DNA of 17,327 bases, taken from NCBI GenBank assembly GCA_018821745.1, contig JAHJLU010000808.1, forward strand, positions 1-17,327. The letters are read 5' to 3'. Origin of the DNA: Myxococcota bacterium. Lineage in GTDB: Bacteria > Myxococcota_A > Polyangia > HGW-17. Numbering within the stretch: the first letter of the stretch is position 1; each line of letters starts with the position of its first letter. A program made the translations under genes and the position numbers. This document shows positions 7,662 to 15,403 of this stretch, one piece after another. The notes under the pieces are model-generated. The model ran no database searches and was not told the DNA's origin. It saw only the letters and a program-made list of their open reading frames with translations.

Positions 7662-8996
7662 CTATTTTTTCTTGAAAATATTCAGGAAAGCGCCGGTTTT
7701 AGACATGAGAGAGTTCTCTTTGGTTTTATTGCGCTCGATCATGCGCAGCTCCCTGGATGCCTCAATGTACTCCGGATTGATCGCCAGGGCCCGCTTGAAG
7801 TGCTGGATAGCGCTCCCCGTCTGTCCACCGTCCACCAGGACCCTCCCCAGATAAAAGTGCAGGGTGGCCTCCCGTTTGGCCAGCTCCACCGCCTCGATGA
7901 GGGCGCGCTTGATGCTGTCCCGAATTGCGTCCTTGTTGCTGGCAGGATTGATGTAGGTAATCCACGCCCACAACCCCAGGTAGGACCCGTCGTCGGGAGC
8001 ATTCTGGACGGCGGTCTTCATGTATTCCTCGGCCTCGGAATATTCCTTCCGGCGGAAATGAATCAGCGCCTTCTGGTAGGACATCTCTGCCTCGAGGATC
8101 TTTCGCACGTCTTCCTGATCCTCTTTGGATACGGGAGCCACCTTCAGCCGCTCCCGCTCCTTTGGATCATGCAGGACATTATATACTTCCGTGAGTTTTT
8201 CAAAATATGAGGCCGCCAACGCCCTGTGGGCGGAGAGCCCCTTGTGCTGCAACACATCGGGATGGAATTTTCTGGCCTTCTCCCGAAACTTTTTCTCCAC
8301 CTCTTCGGTGGTGACCGAGGGAGAGACCCCGAAACGCTCAAAAATATTGTCACTCTCCATGGCGGCGAGGGCAGCCTTCAGTTCCTCGAGCAAGGCCCTG
8401 GCCTCGTCGGAGAGATCTTCCTGAGGCTGCTCGATAATAACAGCCTCGCTGTAGAGAGTGATGAGCCGCGTCAGCGCCAGCACATACAAAACCCCGATGA
8501 CCCGGTGCAGCGGGACCGAGGTGCGCTCCGCCAGCTCCCTCGCGGTGGAGGGGGTCTCGCTCAACTCGTTGATCACCGAGAGTTCATTGGGTTCAAACTG
8601 GTACAGCGGCAGATAGGCATCGTAGCCCTCAACAAAGGTAAGCTTTCCCTTGAGGAGCTCCCGGGCTTCACCGATGAGGCGCTCCTTGGTATAGTGGGTG
8701 AGCACGCCCTCCCTGATGATGGAGAGGGGACTGTGTCCCTTTTCGGGGGCTACCGCCGATGACTGCATCTCAAAGGAGTGGGCGCTGTCAACAAACAGCA
8801 GCAGCATTGCCTCCCTGAGTGACTCAATGTTCATGTCGGCGCCGGCAATCTCGTAGCTCACGGGGCGCCCCTCAAAAAACCCGATGGAAATTACACTCCC
8901 CGAAGGCCTGACCACCAGCAATCCCGTGAACTTCTTCTCAAGGAGCTGGATGAGGAGTTTTCCCGGCGGTAATTGTTTGAAGGTATATGCAGCCAT
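7662..8996 (-). CDS. DUF4388 (PATAN-like) - DnaJ domain - TPR fusion protein
   Basis: A 444-residue protein. The ATG at 8996 is chosen over one at 9011 because an AGGA lies six bases before it and the upstream ATG has none. Residues 1-80 match the DUF4388/PATAN type (KLLIQLLEKKFTGLLVVR..., IGFFEGRPVSYEI). Residues about 135-190 are helical and winged-helix-like. Residues 217-285 are a J domain with the diagnostic H245-P-D (ARKFHPDVLQ), in the FERFGVSPSVTTEEVEKKFR context. Residues about 300-415 form TPR repeats (KALIHFRRKEYSEAEEYMKTAV and FYLGRVLVDGGQTGSAIQHFKRAL). DUF4388-J-TPR combinations occur in deltaproteobacterial regulators of development and motility. A J domain would recruit and stimulate an Hsp70. 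The partner is unknown and no dnaK lies nearby. Confidence 0.8.
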   Translation of the reverse strand: MAAYTFKQLPPGKLLIQLLEKKFTGLLVVRPSGSVISIGFFEGRPVSYEIAGADMNIESLREAMLLLFVDSAHSFEMQSSAVAPEKGHSPLSIIREGVLTHYTKERLIGEARELLKGKLTFVEGYDAYLPLYQFEPNELSVINELSETPSTARELAERTSVPLHRVIGVLYVLALTRLITLYSEAVIIEQPQEDLSDEARALLEELKAALAAMESDNIFERFGVSPSVTTEEVEKKFREKARKFHPDVLQHKGLSAHRALAASYFEKLTEVYNVLHDPKERERLKVAPVSKEDQEDVRKILEAEMSYQKALIHFRRKEYSEAEEYMKTAVQNAPDDGSYLGLWAWITYINPASNKDAIRDSIKRALIEAVELAKREATLHFYLGRVLVDGGQTGSAIQHFKRALAINPEYIEASRELRMIERNKTKENSLMSKTGAFLNIFKKK

Positions 8997-9064
8997 TGTA
9001 CATCCTGACATCGGAGGCTTATTTCATTGAATCAGCTCCATATCTCTAATATACTTACCTTCCC

Positions 9065-9457
9065 ATGTCAACGATTCCCGATAATTCCCGACAAAATGGA
9101 GTACTTTTCCGAGCCTCCATCGAAAATGGCCCTGAAATTGGTAGACGCATCCGGCTTGCTTCCAGCTGGGGTTCTCGTCTTAAGGGGCTCCTTGGAACCA
9201 AGTCCCTTGACGAAGACGAGGGGCTACTGCTTGTGCCATGCACGAGCATCCATATGTTCTTCATGTCTATCCCCCTCGATGTCCTGTTTCTCTCGGCGGA
9301 CGGAGTGGTGGTGGCCGTCTACCACACCATCAAGCCCTGGCGCATCTCCCGTCACCACGGCAACGCGCTGGGAGTGCTGGAGCTCCCCGCCGGGCGGGCG
9401 AAGGAGCTGGAGATCGAGGTGGGCGATCGAATTCTTTTTTGTGAGCCCCCGTCCTGA
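9065..9457 (+). CDS. DUF192 family protein
   Basis: A 130-residue protein covering the whole DUF192 domain. Visible family landmarks are RLKGLLGTKSLDEDEGLLL, a hydrophobic IHMFFMSIPLDVLFLSADGVVVAVY core (the usual fwMknT..pLDviFld.dG pattern) and the terminal VLELPAGRAKELEIEVGDRI. The family is small and its biochemical role is not established. Unlike many members it has no signal peptide, so it is probably cytoplasmic. No Shine-Dalgarno is visible before the ATG at 9065; no other in-frame start fits better. It is divergent from the J-domain gene with a gap of 68 bases from that gene's chosen start. Confidence 0.75.
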   Translation: MSTIPDNSRQNGVLFRASIENGPEIGRRIRLASSWGSRLKGLLGTKSLDEDEGLLLVPCTSIHMFFMSIPLDVLFLSADGVVVAVYHTIKPWRISRHHGNALGVLELPAGRAKELEIEVGDRILFCEPPS

Positions 9458-9836
9458 CTATTATCCGGACACCGATAATTTTTCTGCGTGCCAGCCTTGA
9501 ACACCCACCACTTCGTTTGTCCACCGCCGGGACCGTGCCCATCCATCTCACCCGGGGTTGAATTCCTGGCCGATATATTGACAGGCTTCCATTTTTTTGC
9601 GCTGCTCCGGGACAGGCTCCATGTGGTCCTGGACCAACTCTGCCCGGGTTGTTCGCCCGCAAAACCCGCCTTGACATCCGTCCGGTTCTCGGGGATAGTC
9701 TGTACCGGAGGCAAAATCGTGGTTGAAAGTTCCAATACGCATACACTGTCAAATATTCTGCCGCGTCTCTTATTGACTGTAGCCGGGCCAACTGGTTCTA
9801 CCTGTTGGGTCCTTTAGTCAAAGGACTGATGAACCC
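9458..9836. other. Intergenic region between DUF192 gene and BMC operon
   Basis: 379 bases with no gene I can support. Short open frames exist on both strands (for example 64 codons at 9548-9742, minus) but they have no start context, no family signature and stop abruptly. The region holds one promoter-like match at 9671-9699 and a weak Shine-Dalgarno (AAAGGA, 9820-9825) for pduL. It is the boundary between GC-rich upstream genes and the more AT-rich BMC operon. I see no tRNA, integrase or insertion-sequence ends here. Confidence 0.6.
9671..9699 (+). promoter_or_regulatory. Candidate sigma70-type promoter for the BMC operon
   Basis: A perfect TTGACA at 9671-9676, a 17-base spacer, then GATAGT at 9694-9699 (four of six match TATAAT). 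It lies about 140 bases upstream of pduL, the first operon gene. A second TTGACA at 9578-9583 has no -10 partner. The match is from consensus alone, so the site could be chance. Confidence 0.35.
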
Positions 9837-10529
9837 ATGCGTGACCCAAACCAGACCATCCCCGTTGCCCTCTCCGCCCGACACGTCCATCTCTCTCAAC
9901 AACACGTCGAGGATCTTTTTGGCCCCGGATATCAATTAACAAAATTGTTTGATCTGAGCCAGCCTGGCCAATTTGCTTGCCATGAAACGGTGGAAATATT
10001 GGGACCCAAACGTTCCATCGCCAAGGTTCGTGTTTTGGGACCAGCAAGAGGTTTAACGCAGGTTGAACTATCGGCCACTGACGGTGTGGTGCTGGGCATC
10101 CCGTTGCCCGTTCGCAACAGTGGCAGCGTCCAGGGAACACCCGGCGCACACCTCATCGGACCCAAGGGTGCGGTGAAGATAAAAGAGGGCTGTATTGTTG
10201 CTGCCCGCCACATTCACACCACGCCACAAGATGCCGAACGCCTTGGCATTCGTGACAATCAAAAAGTCTGGGTGCGATTTATCGGAGCACGGGGATTGAT
10301 CTTTTCAGACGTGTTGGTTCGCGTTTCCCCATCCTTTAAGACCGAACTTCACCTGGACACCGACGAAGGCAACGCCGCTTCGATTAGAAACGGTGAACAA
10401 GTCCAGGTCTTGTCCAGTCTCTGCGAGGATCTTTGTGAGCTCAAAAATTGTGGTATTTCTTCGGCGCTCAGGCAGGGTGAGAGCAAACCATTTTGTCAGT
10501 TGACTTCTTCAGGCCGGAGCATTCAGTAG
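9837..10529 (+). CDS. pduL: PduL-type phosphate propanoyl/acetyltransferase (BMC)
   Basis: A 230-residue PduL with both PF06130 halves. It converts acyl-CoA plus phosphate to acyl-phosphate and CoA, recycling CoA inside the compartment. Metal-binding residues are visible: R15-H16-V-H18 in the first half, R124-H125-I-H127 in the second, and H172 in LHLDTDEGNA. R93 in PVRNSGS fits the conserved phosphate-binding arginine. Two features are odd. First, there is no N-terminal encapsulation helix: the protein starts nine residues before the fold, and the in-frame codons back to the stop at 9780 contain no ATG, GTG or TTG. Second, a C-terminal tail of about 38 residues follows the fold and carries Cys196, Cys200, Cys205 and Cys220. 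It is the first gene of the BMC operon, with a weak AAAGGA about 11 bases upstream. Confidence 0.9.
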   Translation: MRDPNQTIPVALSARHVHLSQQHVEDLFGPGYQLTKLFDLSQPGQFACHETVEILGPKRSIAKVRVLGPARGLTQVELSATDGVVLGIPLPVRNSGSVQGTPGAHLIGPKGAVKIKEGCIVAARHIHTTPQDAERLGIRDNQKVWVRFIGARGLIFSDVLVRVSPSFKTELHLDTDEGNAASIRNGEQVQVLSSLCEDLCELKNCGISSALRQGESKPFCQLTSSGRSIQ

Positions 10530-10533
10530 CCGC

Positions 10534-11289
10534 ATGCATGCAAACGAACTCGAACAACTCATACAATCCATCACTGACCTGGTTCTGGCCAAACTGAAAA
10601 ACTCCCCGCAGTTGTCGCAAAAACCACAGACGTTGAGCGTCTTGTGGCCAGTGGCTTCGGCTTCAAAAGATCAGATTTTGGCAGCGGTTTCGGCGTTTCG
10701 CATGGATGGTCGAAGAGTACAATGGTTGGTACGTGCTGATTTACTTGGTGATCTATTGCCCATGTTGCCTGCCGATGAACAACAACGCTGTTATTCATTT
10801 GAGCAAGCGCCCATTCAAGGCATTTTAGCGGACTTGCAAAGTTCTGATGTGGTGTTACTCGCTGGTGCAAATTTTCAAGCCGCCAGACAATTGTTGGCTC
10901 TGGATGATGCCCACAGTTGGGTCCATGTTTTGTTGCAGGCACACCTGACTGGTCAGGCAATTCTGATTTGTGAGGATTTGTTGTCGAGCAAAGGACTGGC
11001 CTCACAAAACCACGTGGCGCAAGAAGCACACAGTATCAAACGCCAACTGAAGCAGATGGGATATAAACTGATCGCTGCACAGAATTTGGCAACCCAGTTA
11101 AAAAACATGACCTTGGCGTACGAAAACGGTTTGCAAAACACACGCGAATTGTTGACTGAGCAAGATGTTGAAAATTTGGTTCGTGCCGGCCAAAGAGAAC
11201 TTCGCCTGCATGCAAAAACCTTGGTTACGCCACTTGCAGAGAGCAAAGCAACCGAACTGGGTTTGAATTTGCTGCGCCTGCAAGATTAG
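10534..11289 (+). CDS. BMC-associated flavoprotein-like protein with encapsulation helix, function unknown
   Basis: A 251-residue protein with three visible parts. Residues 4-22 (NELEQLIQSITDLVLAKLK) form an amphipathic helix followed by a polar Pro/Gln linker, the usual form of a BMC encapsulation peptide. Residues about 34-185 look like an alternating alpha/beta domain: an initial strand TLSVLWPV, then SSDVVLLAGANFQAARQLL and LTGQAILICEDLL. This echoes the Flavoprotein (PF02441) pattern in which a nucleotide-fold subunit binds FMN; similar genes occur in other BMC loci. Residues about 209-247 (LLTEQDVENLV...GQRELRLHAKTLVTPLAESKATELG) match a short module seen at the ends of several BMC proteins. 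I recognise the module but not the enzyme; PduM is an alternative because it shares the helix start. It begins four bases after pduL stops, so it is co-transcribed. Confidence 0.5.
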   Translation: MHANELEQLIQSITDLVLAKLKNSPQLSQKPQTLSVLWPVASASKDQILAAVSAFRMDGRRVQWLVRADLLGDLLPMLPADEQQRCYSFEQAPIQGILADLQSSDVVLLAGANFQAARQLLALDDAHSWVHVLLQAHLTGQAILICEDLLSSKGLASQNHVAQEAHSIKRQLKQMGYKLIAAQNLATQLKNMTLAYENGLQNTRELLTEQDVENLVRAGQRELRLHAKTLVTPLAESKATELGLNLLRLQD

Positions 11290-11298
11290 GAGAGCACG

Positions 11299-11589
11299 AT
11301 GCTGTTGGCCCGTGTAGTTGGAAATGTAGTGAGCAGCCGAAAAAGCGAACGCTTGATCGGAACCAAATTATTGATCATCGAGCCGGTCGATTTCAAAAAG
11401 CAAAAATCCGACGGCAGACCACTGATCGCGATCGATGCGGTCGGAGCCGGGGTGGGGGAAATTGTTTTGATTGTTCAAGGCTCGTCAGCACGACTGACCG
11501 ACACCACCAGGGACACCCCGGTGGACGCCACCATAATGGCGATCGTCGATTATATCGAACTCGAAGGAAAACAAACGTTTGCCAAATAA
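11299..11589 (+). CDS. BMC-P shell vertex protein (EutN/CcmL family), first copy
   Basis: A 96-residue protein, the full usual length for the EutN/CcmL fold, whose pentamers cap the vertices of the shell. It starts LLARVVGNVVSSRKSERLIG, has the DAVGAGVGEIVLIVQGSSAR core with the conserved GxGxxVL..GSSAR, and ends in PVDATIMAIVDYIEL. From memory this is close to the pentamer of the Haliangium ochraceum BMC, which also has PVDATIMAIVD. Start ATG has AGGAGA (11288-11293) five bases upstream, overlapping the previous gene's stop region. It is one of three BMC-P genes here; different copies are likely to occupy or tune different vertices (inferred). Confidence 0.92.
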   Translation: MLLARVVGNVVSSRKSERLIGTKLLIIEPVDFKKQKSDGRPLIAIDAVGAGVGEIVLIVQGSSARLTDTTRDTPVDATIMAIVDYIELEGKQTFAK

Positions 11590-11616
11590 TTGAGTCTGCC
11601 CTGAGAAGGAACAAAC

Positions 11617-13095
11617 ATGGCCATTCAAATTGATGAACAACAGCTGTCCAAATTAGTCGAAGCCGTCTTCCTGCAAGTCAAAGAAAGCGGGCTGATACCA
11701 GATCCACCTGCTGATCATCCGCGAAACGCGATCGTCCAGAGTCCCGTCAGTAAACCCGCCTCTTTTGCCAACAACGCCGATGGCGTTTTTCTTTCGGTGG
11801 ATGAAGCCGTGGCAGCAGCGAAAAAGGCTTACGTCGAATTTTCGTCGGTCAGCCTCGAGCGGCGCAAAGTGTTTATTCAGGCCATGCGCGACGCGGCCAT
11901 TGCCCACGCCGAAGAATTCGCCAGCGAAGCCGTCGCCGAAGCCGGGTTTGGTCGTGCCAGTGACAAAATCCAAAAGAATTTGTTGGCCGCCCGCAAAACG
12001 CCGGGGACGGAAGATTTACTGCCAATGTGCTTCACAGGTGATGATGGATTGACTTTGGTAGAACCTGCACCATTCGGCGTGATTGGCGCCATCACTCCCT
12101 GTACCAACCCGGCCGCTACTATAATCAACAACAGCATCAGCATAGTTGCTGCAGGTAACGCGGTGGTTTTCAACGGACACCCATCGGCCAAAGGCGTGAC
12201 TAATCACGCTGTGGCGGTTCTCAATCAGGCCATTGCAAGAGCCGGTGGTCCAAGCACCTTGCTATGCAGCCTGGCCGCTCCAACTCTCGAGACCTCTGCT
12301 GCAATCATGAAGCACAAGGATATTCGGTTGTTGCTGGTAACAGGTGGCGGAGCGGTAGTGAGATCCGCCATGACTTCGGGCAAGCGCTGCATCGCTGCGG
12401 GTCCGGGTAATCCCCCGGTGATTGTCGATGACACAGCAGACATTTCCCACGCCGCCAAGTGTATCGTTAACGGTGCAAGTTTTGACAACAATGTGTTGTG
12501 TACCGCTGAAAAAGAAGTATTTGCCTTTGAAAATATCGCCGATCGCTTGATTGACGAGATGCAGCGAAACGGGGCATATTTAATCAAGGGACCGCAAATT
12601 GCACAAATTGTGAAGGCCCTGGTTGAACAAGGTGTTAAACATCCCCATCCAAATAGAAAATTTGTTGGTCAGCCTGCCTCTGTTTTGCTCTCGACTATTG
12701 GTGTCTCCGTTCCTGATTCGGTGCGGCTGGTGATTTGCGAGGTCCCCGACGAAGACCATCCGCTGGTACAAATTGAGATGTTGATGCCCATTTTACCGAT
12801 CGTGCGGGTGCGGGATCTGGATGAAGCCCTGCGCAAAGCCAAATATGCAGAACACGGGCATCGCCATTCAGCCTATATGCATTCAGAGAGTGTCAGCAAC
12901 ATGTCACTGGTTGCTCGTGAAATCGAGACCACTATTTTTGTCAAAAACGCTCCCTCCTATGCCGGCCTCGGGTTTGGCGGCGAAGGACACACAACCTTGT
13001 CGATTGCTGGTCCCACAGGCGAAGGCTTGACCTCAGCCCGATCATTTACGAGGCAACGACGTTGCGTACTGGCTGGCGCGTTTCGAATTGTGTAG
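11617..13095 (+). CDS. CoA-acylating aldehyde dehydrogenase, PduP/EutE type
   Basis: A 492-residue enzyme that oxidises an aldehyde with NAD+ and CoA to acyl-CoA inside the compartment. Residues 6-24 (DEQQLSKLVEAVFLQVKES) form an N-terminal amphipathic helix separated from the fold by a linker, as in PduP and EutE encapsulation peptides. The catalytic domain starts near residue 58. Key motifs are the nucleotide-binding FGVIGAITPCTNPA segment, the VTGGGAVVRSA helix, AAGPGNPPVIV, and the catalytic cysteine C295 in SFDNNVLCTAEKE. GLGFGGEGHTTLSIAGPTGEG near the C-terminus is characteristic of the CoA-acylating subfamily. The ATG follows an AGAAGGA. It sits between a BMC-P gene and pduS, so NADH it makes could be reoxidised by the neighbouring electron proteins. 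Aldehyde preference (C2 or C3) cannot be told. Confidence 0.93.
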   Translation: MAIQIDEQQLSKLVEAVFLQVKESGLIPDPPADHPRNAIVQSPVSKPASFANNADGVFLSVDEAVAAAKKAYVEFSSVSLERRKVFIQAMRDAAIAHAEEFASEAVAEAGFGRASDKIQKNLLAARKTPGTEDLLPMCFTGDDGLTLVEPAPFGVIGAITPCTNPAATIINNSISIVAAGNAVVFNGHPSAKGVTNHAVAVLNQAIARAGGPSTLLCSLAAPTLETSAAIMKHKDIRLLLVTGGGAVVRSAMTSGKRCIAAGPGNPPVIVDDTADISHAAKCIVNGASFDNNVLCTAEKEVFAFENIADRLIDEMQRNGAYLIKGPQIAQIVKALVEQGVKHPHPNRKFVGQPASVLLSTIGVSVPDSVRLVICEVPDEDHPLVQIEMLMPILPIVRVRDLDEALRKAKYAEHGHRHSAYMHSESVSNMSLVAREIETTIFVKNAPSYAGLGFGGEGHTTLSIAGPTGEGLTSARSFTRQRRCVLAGAFRIV

Positions 13096-13119
13096 CGACA
13101 AACAAACGGAAGAAAGTGG

Positions 13120-14472
13120 ATGAAAAAGATATCCAAAAAAGAAATCCTCAAACGCATTCGTGAAGCGGGTGTTGTTGGCGCTGGCGGAGCGGGATTTCCC
13201 ACTCATGTCAAATATGAGGCACCGGTCGAAGTGGTCGTGGCCAATGGAGCCGAATGCGAACCGCTGGTTCGTGCGGATCGTTTGACCATGCAAAATCACC
13301 CCCGCGAAGTGGTGTCGGGGATGTTGTTTGCCATGGAGGCAGTGGGAGCCAAGCGCGGCATCATTGGCCTCAAGGCCAAATATAAAGATGCGATCGCGGC
13401 TCTCGACGAACAGATTCAGTTACAGAAAGTGGCTGATCGCGTTTCGTTGTTTAAGCTCAATGATTTTTATCCGGCCGGGGATGAATTTGTACTGATACGG
13501 GAGGTTTTGCAAAGGACGATTCCCGAATTTGGTCTGCCAAAACACGTGGGAGCCGTGGTCAGCAACGTCTCGACCCTGGTGGATGTCACACACGCCATTG
13601 AAGACGCCAAACCGGTGACCACCCGCCTGGTGACAGTTTCTGGTGCGGTAAAAAATCCGGCAACATTTGAAGTTCCCATTGGTACACCATTTGAGAGCCT
13701 GATTAAGGCCGCGGGAAACCCAGCGGTCGATTCTGCCCGGTTGATTATTGGGGGCCCGATGATGGGCAGCTTATCACCGGATTTTTCAGGCCATGTCAGC
13801 AAGACCACCTCGAGCTTGCTCGTGCTGCCCGAAAATCACCCGGTGGTTATGCGCCGTCTGCGTGACAAAAAACGCCAGTTGCATCTGACCCGTTCAGCCT
13901 GTCTCAAGTGCATGATGTGCAGTGATCTCTGTCCGCGCAACCTGCTCGGTCATGATCTGTATCCTGATCGCATAATGCGCAACATTGCCGCCGGGGTCGC
14001 CGAAGATATACAGGCCTACACGGGGGCCTACCTGTGTTCCGAATGTGGCTTGTGCGCGGCCTATGCCTGCGTGATGAATCTCGACCCCTGCGCCATGAAC
14101 GTTGAACTGAAGGCGCTGCTTGGCAAGGCTGGCATTAAACGACCGAATGAACCCCGTGTGACCCAGGCACGAGTGTTTGGTGATGTTCGGCATGTTCCCT
14201 CCCTGCGCCTGATTTCGCGGTTGGGCCTGTTACCCTTCGACCTGCCGGCCAAAATGGCCGAATTTACCGAGCCCGTGAAGTTTGTTTCGATCTCGCTTAA
14301 ACAGCATGTCGGCGCACCTGCCCGGGCGTGTGTCAAAGCGGGCGATGCGGTTGTTGTCGGACAGTTGATTGGTGAAATTCCCAAGGATCAATTGGCTGCG
14401 AATGTTCACAGCAGTATCTCCGGCCTGGTCCGGGAAGTAACAGACAACGCCATTTTGATTGACGTGAAATAA
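13120..14472 (+). CDS. pduS: PduS: RnfC-like Fe-S flavoprotein, NADH dehydrogenase of the BMC
   Basis: A 450-residue protein, about the length of known PduS. The N-terminus carries the NADH/FMN-binding glycine-rich loop GVVGAGGAGFPTHVK and VVANGAECEPLV, as in RnfC and NuoF. Two [4Fe-4S] motifs are present: Cys261-x2-Cys264-x2-Cys267-x3-Cys271, and Cys306-x2-Cys309-x2-Cys312 with Cys317 or Cys324 as fourth-ligand candidates. The C-terminal GDAVVVGQLIGEIP...VHSSISGLVREV is the biotinyl-like RnfC SLBB/barrel part. In propanediol BMCs PduS reduces cobalamin and binds the shell trimer PduT. Here no B12 enzyme is visible, so regeneration of NAD+ by exporting electrons is an equally good role (inferred). 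The TAA overlaps the strong AAGGAG of the pduT-like gene, so the pair is tightly coupled. Confidence 0.88.
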   Translation: MKKISKKEILKRIREAGVVGAGGAGFPTHVKYEAPVEVVVANGAECEPLVRADRLTMQNHPREVVSGMLFAMEAVGAKRGIIGLKAKYKDAIAALDEQIQLQKVADRVSLFKLNDFYPAGDEFVLIREVLQRTIPEFGLPKHVGAVVSNVSTLVDVTHAIEDAKPVTTRLVTVSGAVKNPATFEVPIGTPFESLIKAAGNPAVDSARLIIGGPMMGSLSPDFSGHVSKTTSSLLVLPENHPVVMRRLRDKKRQLHLTRSACLKCMMCSDLCPRNLLGHDLYPDRIMRNIAAGVAEDIQAYTGAYLCSECGLCAAYACVMNLDPCAMNVELKALLGKAGIKRPNEPRVTQARVFGDVRHVPSLRLISRLGLLPFDLPAKMAEFTEPVKFVSISLKQHVGAPARACVKAGDAVVVGQLIGEIPKDQLAANVHSSISGLVREVTDNAILIDVK

Positions 14473-14482
14473 GGAGTGTCTC

Positions 14483-15088
14483 GTGCAGCGCATGAATTAC
14501 CCTGATCCGACGACCGACCCCACAAAGGTTAAAAATATTTTTCCACAGGCGGTGGGCTGCATTGAAACCAGCAGCATCGCCCGTGGTCTTGAGGCCGCCG
14601 ACGCCATGTTGAAAGCTGCGCAAGTTACACTGCTGACTGCCAGCCCCATTTGCCCGGGCAAATACGTGGTGATTGTCGGAGGCCACGTGGCCGAAGTCAA
14701 GGCAGCCGTGGAATCCGGTGAAGCGGTGGCGGCGGATACACTGGTAGACAGCATGGTGATCCCCAACATTCATCCGCAGGTGCTGCAGGCGTTTACCGCT
14801 ACGACCAACCCGGAAAAAATAGAAGCCCTGGGTATGATTGAAACATTTTCCGCTGCTGCTGCCATCATCGCCAGCGATGAGGCCGTCAAAGCAGCGCAGG
14901 TGGATTTATTGGAAATTCGCCTGGCCCGTGCGCTCGGTGGCAAAGCCTTTGTGCTGCTTACCGGCGAAGTCTCGGCTGTTCGCGCTGCCATCGATGCTGG
15001 AAATCGCGCCGCACGAGCGCAGGGCCTGTTGTTGGGCTTTACAATCATTCCGTCACCACATCCGGACTTGATTCCGAGTTTGGTTTAA
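14483..15088 (+). CDS. pduT: PduT-type tandem BMC-domain trimer (BMC-T), predicted Fe-S binding
   Basis: A 201-residue protein with two BMC domains in tandem: residues about 23-80 (AVGCIETSSIARGLEAAD...) and 113-175 (EALGMIETFSAAAAIIASD...). It would form a trimeric shell tile. Cys57 in the ASPICPGKY loop falls at the place of the PduT cysteine that holds a [4Fe-4S] cluster at the trimer axis, and the LVDSMVIPNIHPQVLQAF segment also matches PduT as I recall it. The start is a GTG at 14483: AAGGAG sits six bases before it, whereas the ATG nine bases on would be too far. A PduT neighbour of PduS suggests electron passage through the shell. The gene ends two bases before the next BMC-P start. 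It could alternatively be closer to the H. ochraceum trimer T1; the Cys57 favours PduT. Confidence 0.87.
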   Translation: MQRMNYPDPTTDPTKVKNIFPQAVGCIETSSIARGLEAADAMLKAAQVTLLTASPICPGKYVVIVGGHVAEVKAAVESGEAVAADTLVDSMVIPNIHPQVLQAFTATTNPEKIEALGMIETFSAAAAIIASDEAVKAAQVDLLEIRLARALGGKAFVLLTGEVSAVRAAIDAGNRAARAQGLLLGFTIIPSPHPDLIPSLV

Positions 15089-15090
15089 CC

Positions 15091-15381
15091 ATGAAGATTG
15101 CACGTGTAATTGGTTCGGTTGTGAACACCATAAAACTGGATAACCTGCACGGTTTTAAAGTGTTATGGGTCGAACCAATCAACGAAAAAGGCGAAAGCTG
15201 TGAGGCGGCCATTTTAGCTGTTGATGGTGTACAGGCTGGTCTGGGCAGCATTGTTTTGCTGTGCCAGGAGGGCATCAGTGCACGCCTGGTATTGAACAGC
15301 AAAGATGCACCCGTGGACGCTGTGATTGTTGGCGTGATTGATTCTGTCGAAGTTGACGGAAAAGAAATAATTATTCTCTAA
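15091..15381 (+). CDS. BMC-P shell vertex protein (EutN/CcmL family), second copy
   Basis: A 96-residue EutN/CcmL protein: KIARVIGSVVNTIKLDNLHG at the start, VDGVQAGLGSIVLLCQEGISAR in the core, and PVDAVIVGVIDSVEVDGKE at the end. It is clearly diverged from the first copy (11299-11589) while keeping the same length and layout. Its ATG follows the BMC-T stop by two bases (taaccATG), with no good Shine-Dalgarno of its own, so it probably depends on coupled translation from BMC-T. Confidence 0.92.
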   Translation: MKIARVIGSVVNTIKLDNLHGFKVLWVEPINEKGESCEAAILAVDGVQAGLGSIVLLCQEGISARLVLNSKDAPVDAVIVGVIDSVEVDGKEIIIL

Positions 15382-15403
15382 GAGAGGATATAAAGGATAC
15401 TCA

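Noticed and set aside
9330..9791. Minus-strand open frames in the DUF192-pduL gap (also 9548-9742, with a GGFCGR motif)
   Set aside because: The longer frames run into the DUF192 gene. The short one has a plausible look but no start context and no family I recognise, so it is not called a gene.
9783..9836. Possible N-terminal extension of PduL carrying a targeting helix
   Set aside because: In-frame codons back to the stop at 9780 read PGQLVLPVGSFSQRTDEP. They contain no ATG, GTG or TTG and are not an amphipathic helix.
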